From NCBI RefSeq assembly GCF_014898055.3, contig NW_023601212.1, forward strand, positions 31,236,329 to 31,300,328: a stretch of DNA of 64,000 bases. Reading direction: 5' to 3'. This document shows, in pieces, positions 57,161 through 64,000 of this stretch (position 1 is its first letter; each line of letters starts with the position of its first letter). Made by a program: the position numbers and the translations under genes. The notes under the pieces were generated by a model that was given only the letters and a program-made list of their open reading frames with translations, was not told the DNA's origin and ran no database searches. Source of the DNA: Talpa occidentalis. Its lineage: Eukaryota; Chordata; Mammalia; Eulipotyphla; Talpidae.

Positions 57161-59040
57161 GATGTCCCAGCTATATCACTAGTGACTCACACAGCATCTG
57201 CTCATAGTGGACTCTCAATGCCTCATTGAGTAAAGGTATGAAATGAATCCTGGGCCACATCAAAACTTCAGTCCAAAACTTCAGGTGACCTGGCTTGATG
57301 ACTGTCCAAAATGCTCCTGTTTTTAATACTCCAATCTCCTTAGGGTCCTGGTAAATTTATTTTTCAGGCGAGCATAGCTTTCGCTATGATGTGTGCCTGT
57401 GGCTGGTGGGAGACAGGAAGGGAAGTTGCCTCTGCAAGGGGCTCTGTTTCTGGGAGCCCTGAACTCACTGTGTCTTTTCCTCTAGTTTATAACTGCTCCC
57501 CGGAGAAGGGCTGCAGAGCGTGATTTGGTTCCTCTGTCTCTCTTGGTCTATTTTGGGAACCGGTTTAGAAGTTGCAGGGGTTTTGTTGCCTTTTTTTTCC
57601 TTGAGTGAAAACACACGTTAAGAGAAAAATGTCACTCCCATAGGCTCTTTTGACGTTGCTGGGAGACAAAGCAAGCAGTAGCAAGTCTCCAAATGGGCTT
57701 TAAAGAAGAAATATATTTTAAATAAACTGTTAAAGTTGAAAACATCACTTGGCGATGTGCTATAGATTCTGATCCTCCTTTCCCTGCAAGGAAAGGACTT
57801 TCCTGGGCCTGTAAACAGGTGACTTAGAAAGGCTCCATCTTACTCTTTGAAACTATAGGACCACCCATCCCCATGACATTAATGAAAGAGGAGCAGTACA
57901 ACCATGGTCCCCAAGCATCCTTGCATTTTGATCTTCCTGGTTTAAGACAAGCTGCAATGAGAAAACAAATGTGGCAGGATTTTTACAACTCAATTTGGAA
58001 TTTATCCTTTCTTTACTTTTTCTTGCCTGTATTCCAGAAAAGCAACCAAGCTTTTGCTTTCTTGCCTAAAGAAGAGGTTTGTATATTGAATCAAAACATT
58101 CAAGAACAACGTCTTGTCCTTTTGTGAAGACTTAAAACTCTGGAAGCATCAAGGAGAGAGGAGAGAAAGGCTATCTTAGAAAAGAAGGAAAAGGAAGCAG
58201 GAAAGGAGGTAAGAGGTCTCTCCCAATTTAACAGTGGGGTAGAGATCCTTGACTTTCTGAAGTCGTTAGACCCATGGCTGGGAGAAGTCTTTTCATGGGA
58301 CCCTATGTAGAGTTGGATGTCTATCAGAGGAGCAGTGTGGGGGTGGAGGTGGAGGGAGGTGGTCAAAGCAGTGCTAGAGTCATGAAAAGACTTTACTTTT
58401 CCTAGCTCAGCATAGGTGCAAGAGTCTTTGGACTTCAGTAACCATAAAGGATATGAATGCATGTGTTTCAGTGATACCCAGTGGGAAGGACATCCAAGAG
58501 AGATATTGTTCCATATGAGACTTCAGAGACCTTTGGACACTGGAGAATTGAGGGTGGACTGGGGTGGGAATGGGTGGACAAAGACTGTCCCTGAATTTCT
58601 TGCCAATTCATGAGGATCCAGGCTCAAATTTGGATTTAGTACAACTAAATTTTTTTAAGCATGTATGATATTTACTTCATATCTGAGTTTTTGGAGCAAG
58701 AGCCATACCAACTCTTTATCCTTAACCACTATTTTTAAGGAATGGTTGAGTGATTTGACAAAAGAACCACCATATTGCTTCTCTGGGCTTTGCTTTGAAA
58801 GCATTCTGTCATGACAGTATGGTCCTAGAACACACTCCACCCCAAGACCAGGGCTCCAGGACAAAAGTGGGTGTGGCCAACAGTGACAGGAGAGGGACCC
58901 TGGGGACTGAATGCAACTCACCAGGCCCAGCTGACTTTAACTCTATGGGAAAAGCTCCCTACTTTGGTCTCACTCAGTTCCTTTTGTCTGGGCTCTGTCA
59001 GTCACCTCAAAAGCCTAGGAGCCTTTTCAACAACTTCAAG
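57161..59040. other. Unannotated unique sequence
   Basis: About 1.9 kb with no repeat named. The 120-codon minus ORF at 58100-58462 and the plus ORFs at 57873-58127 and 58416-58613 overlap in several frames without motif. Confidence 0.4.
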
Positions 59041-59042
59041 TG

Positions 59043-59215
59043 CTCAAGTGCTCACTAACATTATTTCATGCTATTCTCACAACAAATCCAAGAGGTAGGA
59101 TGACAAGTTTTTTTAATCTAAATTATCAATGAAAAACTATTAGACTCTGCCATGAGTCCAGAATGTAGCTCCAAATCTCCCAGTTCTAGGATTTTTCCAT
59201 GCTTTCACGCTGCCT
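59043..59215 (-). repeat. MIR SINE, antisense
   Basis: 'cactaacattatttcatgct', 'attctcacaacaaatccaag' and 'gtccagaatgtagctccaaa' in antisense MIR order. An 11-bp-period AATTGAGTC(A) micro-repeat follows at 59459-59491. Confidence 0.6.
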
Positions 59216-59532
59216 GTGGTAGAAAATAATAGAAAGTATTCCTCCACCTTTACTTAACTCATTCATAATGTCTCTACCTTGACATCATTAATGCTTAAGT
59301 AAGACAAAAACTAGGGAAGGGGAAATGGTGTTTGCTTACACATCAACAATCAAAAAGCACTTTTATTGCTTCTTGCCATAAATTTAATCGAAGCATCTAC
59401 TGACTGAGCAGCTCCTTCAGATCTATCTTTTTAATATGGAATCATTCAGGATCCAGGAAAGTCAATTTGAGTCCAAATTGAGTCAAATTGAGGGGAATAT
59501 AATGCAGGTGCCACCTATAAAATCAAGGGCTG

Positions 59533-59789
59533 GGGCCTCTCTGGTGGTCTAGAGATTAAGTCTCAGTACTATCACCACAAAGGTCTGAGTTCGATCCCCA
59601 GGCAGGGAGCTAACCCACATATGGTACAGCAGACCTCTTCTGTCTCGCCTGCTGCTCCCCTCATCAGTGTATTTCAGTAGCTCTGCTTGTTCTGTTCCCC
59701 ACTCTGTCACTGGTGAATCCTCTTATCCTCCACATCTCTGGACTACATCCCAGTTCTTCTATGCAAAAAAAAAAAAAAAAAAAAAAAAA
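59533..59789 (+). mobile_element. tRNA-derived SINE (older subfamily), pure poly(A) tail
   Basis: 'ggggcctctctggtggtcta', 'gagttcgatccccagg', 'catcagtgtatttcagtagc' and an end at 'cttctatgc' followed by an uninterrupted A run of about 25. Target duplication imperfect ('aaaatcaagggct' against 'aaaagatagggca'). Confidence 0.9.
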
Positions 59790-59839
59790 GAGAGATAAAA
59801 GATAGGGCAGGTTGTAAGGAATTCCCAAAGTGCAATAAA

Positions 59840-60180
59840 CACAATTCTCTAGACAAGTAACTCCAAAGCACTAAAGTAACTCCCTGAACCTGAAGTGGGA
59901 ATAGTTACTGGAATGTGGCCTAGAAAGAGCTGCTGGAAAGGTCTACCTAGGAGGAGCTGTGGTCCTTAATGGAAGAGCACAGTTGCCCCACAGTGAGCCC
60001 AGAGGGGAAGATCAGGAGGATCAATACCCAGATCTTACTCTCACCCTCCTAATTCCTGCCACTGTTCTTCACTGGTCAAACCAATTAGAAACCAGAGGGT
60101 AAGCAGCATATTGACACGGCTCATGCTGGTTGGCCACTCCTACCTCAGAGTGCTTTCATATTGGACAGAGAAGAAATCTA
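59840..60180 (+). repeat. Possible old dispersed repeat, family not named
   Basis: 'agaaagagctgctggaaagg', 'gagctgtggtccttaatgga', 'aggggaagatcaggaggatc' and 'ttagaaaccagagggtaagc' look like a mammalian dispersed repeat I have seen but cannot assign. 60.2-60.59 kb after it has nothing named. Confidence 0.35.
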
Positions 60181-60591
60181 GCAATGCCTTTACCTTCGCG
60201 TTCAACATCATGATGTTGGGATACTATTGTTTTTTGAGGTTTTATTTGAGATCTATTTCCTAAAAATGAGAAGTTTTCTCATTACTGCCAGTCCAGCTTA
60301 TAGAACAAAGATGGGAAACAGTACATTTATGTCCCTCCTCTGCTCTTCCTACCCCTAACAGCTTCCCACTTTAGTTTGCTCTTTGCATTCTGTGGTTTGC
60401 TTCAGTCTTAATTTTGGAAAGGAAAGGAGGTATAAGTGAAATTAGTGCCAAGGAGCAGGAACAGTGTGCCTGGAAAGGGAGTAAGAGTTTGAGCAGCCTC
60501 CTTGTTGAGTGACTACTGCCTACAAGATACAGTGCTTTAAAACTAGTAAGTGTGGCTGAATTTGGTGTCAGAGAGGAGTCTGGAGAGCAGG

Positions 60592-61255
60592 GTCCTTGTA
60601 TACTATACTTGTATACTACTGGTGGGAATGTAATTGGTGCAGTCATTAGGGAAAGCAGTATGGAGATTCCTCAAAAAATAAAAATAGACATTCCATATGA
60701 CCCAGTTACCTCACTTTCTGGTATTTACTTCTAAAATACACAAATACTAATTCAAAGAGATGTATGCCCACCCCCCATGTTCACTGTAGCATTATATACA
60801 ATAGCAAAAACCTAGAAAATAGTGACTAACCTAAATGCCCATCAACAGATGACTGGATGAAAAACATGTTGAAATACACATGATGGGATACTACTCAACT
60901 ATAAAAAAAAGATTAAACCCTGCCATTTGTGACAACATGGGCTTAGTAAAACATGTCAGACAGAAAGACAAACACTGTATGATTTCACACGTTACCTAAA
61001 TAAACAAGTGAGCTAAACAAAGTGAAAATAAACTTTTAGGCTATTAAATCAAATTAGTAGTTAGCAGAGGAAAGGGAGATAAGGATGGGTAAATCCAGTA
61101 AAAGGGTTCTATTGCATGGTGAAGGACAAAATTGGACTTTGAGTGGTGAACTTAATACAGTATATACACATGATGAGGTATCATGATGCCTACCTAACAG
61201 TAAGAAGCTGGTATAATGCTATTATTTCAATAAATATTTATAAAAATAAATAAAT
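60592..61255 (+). repeat. Older L1 3' end, sense
   Basis: Collinear with the L1 ORF2 end and 3' UTR: 'actactggtgggaatgtaat', 'aaagcagtatggagattcct', 'catatgacccagttacctca', 'atgcccatcaacagatgact', 'ctactcaactataaaaaaaa', then 3' UTR to 'aataaatatttataaaaata'. Frame broken; 5' truncated. More decayed than the copies at 33.7 and 49.9 kb. Confidence 0.88.
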
Positions 61256-61480
61256 GTGCCTTTATCTGAGGAATGCCAAAATGCTATTCTTCATTTAAAA
61301 AATGAGGCTAAAGAGCCTTTTCTTTATCTCGAAGACTCTGCAAGCCTTCTTTTACAAGACTTGCTTATCCATTCGTATCTTGATGTCATAGCAGCACCAC
61401 CACTCAGGATGGCGAACACCATTGAATCCACTGATCTTCAACAGAGTCAGGGGCCAGGAGAACAGTGAAAAGGGGGGGAG
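61256..61480 (+). other. Endogenous retrovirus internal remnant with polypurine tract
   Basis: A 70-codon ORF (61256-61468) ends with TGA, and the purine run GAAAAGGGGGGGAG at 61467-61480 directly precedes an LTR-like region, the position of a retroviral polypurine tract. The ORF product has no motif I recognise and cannot be assigned to env or another gene. The L1 upstream cuts off any further retroviral sequence. Confidence 0.45.
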
Positions 61481-62162
61481 TAGTGATACCAGGACAAATT
61501 AGCGAATATGGAATGTTGTAAAGAACTGATAAGACTTTGTAGGGGGGGGCCTCCCTGGTGACGCAGGGGTTAAAGACAGCACTATCAAGCTACTGCCAGC
61601 CACTACAGCATGAGTTCGATCCCCGCTGGCCAGGGAGCTACCCACATGGAGCAGCAGACATCTCCTGTCTTGCCCACTGCTCCCCTCAGCAGTGTATTTC
61701 AGTCAATCTGCCTGTTCTGCTCCCCACTCTGTCTCTGGTAAATCCTCTTACCTCCAGCACCTCTGGCTTATACCCCAGTTCTTGTATGCATACATAATTA
61801 AATTTTGGGGAAAAAAAGACCTTGTGGGGGACTCTGGAGACCTAAGGAAAGGCAGGAGATCTGTTCATAGGGAAGAGGTTGTAAAAAGTAGGAAATATTG
61901 AAGCTAAAATTTACTTCTGTCCAGTTTGGTCTACTGCCAATCTCAAGTAAAAGAAAACTAAATGTCTCTCCTCAGTTCATCATGGCATATTCTTTAGTTG
62001 ACAGAAATCTATAAAGGTTTCCCCTGTACCTCTTCTACTCTTCTCCTCATTCTTCAACTCCATGTCTGGGACTTAGCCAGAGTGAGAACTAACTTTTTGC
62101 TACTAGAACTGTGCCTAAATAAACACTTGCATTAAAACCTACAAGAGTAACTGCATCTGTCA
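61481..62162 (+). repeat. Endogenous retroviral LTR (ERV1-like), split by a SINE
   Basis: Starts after the polypurine tract. A TATA-like 'ctataaagg' lies at 62009-62017, AATAAA at 62118-62123, about 110 bp later as in the R region of gammaretrovirus-like LTRs, and a possible end is 'catctgtca'. The start does not show a clean TG, so limits are approximate. Without the SINE it is about 410 bp. Broken and non-coding; family not named. Confidence 0.5.
61546..61815 (+). mobile_element. tRNA-derived SINE (older subfamily) inside the LTR
   Basis: 'gggcctccctggtgacgcag', 'gagttcgatccccgctggcc', 'cagcagtgtatttcagtcaa' and an end at 'cttgtatgcatacataatta'. Target duplication 'aagactttgtagggg' at 61531-61545, with one substitution and one missing base in the copy at about 61816-61829. 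The ORFs at 61558-61901 come from the element. Confidence 0.93.
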
Positions 62163-62780
62163 GGGTGTGAAAGGACAGCTAATAAAGTTTCTTTCCCAAG
62201 GGTGTCCCAGGGGCATGCTGCTGGGGAGAAGCAGAGAGCCTCAGGAAGAGTGGTCAGAGCGAGAGGCCAGGCTGCAATCATGGAGATGCTTCCTCTGAAG
62301 CCATAGATGAAGGAGCAAGAGATGGGATTTCAATCCTTCTGCTCCCTGAGGCAACTTCCCTGAGTATTCCCTGAAAAGAATGGGAGCTTCAAGGTAGAGA
62401 AATACAGTAATTCACCACCATTCCTGTGCTTTCTCTTAAACAGGTCCGTACCTAAGCCTACTCTACACCACTGGTGCTTTACTGTGGATATAGGCACTGA
62501 ATGAGTCAGTCAGAATATCAGCATTTGAATCATTAAGGCAGAACGCCAGGCCAGAAAAGTCTCTATGACTTATAACAGGACCTCTCACCCTAAAACATCA
62601 ATTTTTAAAAAATTCTTGGCAAACATGGCCTTCTTAGGGATTGGTCAAAATCACTTTGTTGACTTTTTTGAATTATACCCGCATTCTCAGAAATTTTGAT
62701 GTCATCCTGTGGTTGCCAGAAGGGTAGGGGGATGGGAGCAGAATACATTGGGGAAATTTCCAACATCATTACCCTCACCT
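62163..62780. other. Unannotated sequence
   Basis: No repeat named; 62-codon minus ORF at 62605-62793 without motif. Confidence 0.4.
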
Positions 62781-62784
62781 TGTA

Positions 62785-62925
62785 TTCAGCCATTCATTCC
62801 TCCATCCACACATCAAACTGAGACCTAATGAGGGTTACTTAGAGACATACATCACGGTGCTCAAATGTGGCAATAAACAAAATAAACTGAGATTCACTGC
62901 CCCCAAATAACGTTTACATCCAACC
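62785..62925 (-). repeat. L2 3' end, antisense
   Basis: 'ttcagccattcattcctcca', 'gtggcaataaacaaaataaa' and 'gattcactgcccccaaataa' resemble the antisense L2 terminus. Confidence 0.55.
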
Positions 62926-63374
62926 TCCAACAAGTCATTCTGGTCTTGTGCATTTAAGAATGCACTGAACCCCACAGACTTTCAAATGAAGTCAATTCTC
63001 CAGGCTTTGGCAACTCCCCATGAAACCCAGTTAACAGCTTGGATTCACAAATCCCCAGTCCCCTGCCTTCCCTGCCTCATCAGCATAGTGATTTGAACAG
63101 ACTGTGCCATTTAAAAGCACTTCCCTTTCTTTTTTTTCCACCCCAGGATTCCCTGCACCTTCTACCCCTCGCTGGCAGTGACATTCTGACCTTGGAGATT
63201 TTGCAATTCTAGAAATGCAGATATCAATACAGGCCCAAGAAGTGACAGTTGTTGGGAGTGGTCAGAAGTCAAAATCAAAACTTGGTGCCCAACACTGGGG
63301 GTTTGCTTGATCAAATCCCCTCTCAAGAACCCAATTCAACAAGACAAGAATATACATGTGAGTTATTTGTAACA
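62926..63374. other. Unannotated sequence
   Basis: No repeat, RNA gene or exon recognised. Confidence 0.4.
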
Positions 63375-63515
63375 GAACTTCTCAAACGTTAACAGCCTTA
63401 TGAATAAACTGGAAATCTCACTAAAATGCGTATTTTCATTCTCTAGTTTTAGAGTGGGATCCAAGTTTCTATGTTTCTAATCACATTTAAACTGATAAGC
63501 ATTTAGAAAACAAAC
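63375..63515 (+). repeat. MER5-like hAT DNA transposon fossil
   Basis: 'agaacttctcaaacgttaac', 'cactaaaatgcgtattttca' and 'tctatgtttctaatcacatt' follow MER5A order. The end inverted repeat is only partly preserved. Confidence 0.6.
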
Positions 63516-63579
63516 AAGATGTAGGTGCCAAGAACCATAATAGTGTCACAGGTAATGAGGGTCAATTCAAGGAAGACAC

Positions 63580-63925
63580 AGAGGCCCCCACTTTGGAAAG
63601 CAGAACAATGACCCTTCAAATGACCATGCCCTCACACCTGTGAACATGCTGCCTTATACAGCAAAAGGGACTTTGCAAATGTGAAGTTGAAAATGCAAAG
63701 TTGAAAATCTTGAGATGGGGAGATTATCTTGGATTATTCAGGTGGGCTCCACATAATTCTATGAATCCTTAAGATAATCTTTCCTGGTGGAATCAGAGAG
63801 ATGGCATGGTGAGTAAGAAGGATTTGGTGGCCCTTTGCTGCTCTTAAATACGGAGATCCATATGCAAAGGGGAGAGAGAGAGGCCTCTAGAAGGTAATAG
63901 TGGTCACTGCTTGACTGCCAGCCAA
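63580..63925 (+). repeat. MLT1-type MaLR LTR, sense
   Basis: 'ccctcacacctgtgaacatg', 'gcaaaagggactttgcaaat', 'atcttgagatggggagatta', 'tcttggattattcaggtggg' and 'gaggcctctagaaggtaata' are in MLT1C/D-like order. A short direct repeat 'aagttgaaaat' occurs at about 63683 and 63698. The remainder to the window end is unassigned. Confidence 0.85.
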
Positions 63926-64000
63926 AAATAGAGGAATCAGTCCTTAAAACCACATGGTCAATGCTTGAAACGCTAATTTGAGCAACAAAAGTGATTCTCC

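Overview
This window looks like mammalian intergenic or intronic nuclear DNA. It is AT-rich and CpG-poor, and full of interspersed repeats. I found no convincing protein-coding gene, rRNA, tRNA gene, CRISPR array or bacterial-type feature. The open reading frames are short (longest 172 codons) and most fall inside repeats or in several overlapping frames at once. The host is a placental mammal, shown by the shared ancient repeats (MIR, L2, L3/CR1, MER5, MLT1) plus L1. Thirteen copies of one tRNA-derived SINE of about 270 bp are present. Its A box resembles TGGCGCAGCGG, its B box GGTTCGATCCC, and its unique body carries 'CCCCTCAGCAGTGTA' and ends in an AAAT-rich tail. This is not the ruminant, pig, horse, carnivore, bat or cetacean SINE as I know them. 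My tentative guess is a camelid (a Vic-1-like SINE), which I could not verify.

Layout. 1-9 kb: mostly unique sequence with old L2 and MIR pieces, an (ATGG)n microsatellite and a possible conserved block near 8.7 kb. 9-14 kb: dense repeats, with three SINEs, two of them inserted into a MIR and an L2. 14-21 kb: repeat-poor, somewhat GC-richer sequence with short multi-frame ORFs, a perfect hairpin at 18.39 kb and two AT-rich possible conserved blocks. 21-29 kb: SINEs, L1M 3' ends, L2, and a long L3/CR1 remnant at 26.4-27.1 kb. 29-31.2 kb: a 61-bp tandem duplication followed by a repeat-free stretch. 33.7-35 kb: a young-looking, 5'-inverted L1 beside an MLT1 LTR that itself holds a SINE. 36-46 kb: L2/MIR/SINE mosaic, two possible conserved blocks and an odd split local duplication at 42.9/43.3/43.5 kb. 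47-53.7 kb: L1 3' ends, an MLT1 LTR, MIRs and a perfect 15-bp-stem hairpin. 54.0-54.5 kb: the best candidate conserved regulatory element. 56-64 kb: SINEs, an older L1, the 3' end of an endogenous retrovirus (polypurine tract plus LTR) split by a SINE, a MER5-like DNA transposon and a second MLT1 LTR.

No genes work together here. If the window has a function it is most likely cis-regulatory, through the AT-rich, homeodomain-motif-rich, repeat-free blocks, but that is inferred from base composition and not shown. I saw no new biological system. The most interesting observations concern genome structure: a SINE source lineage marked by a shared 3' tail, a twin-primed L1, a split templated duplication, hairpins, and the retroviral 3' end.
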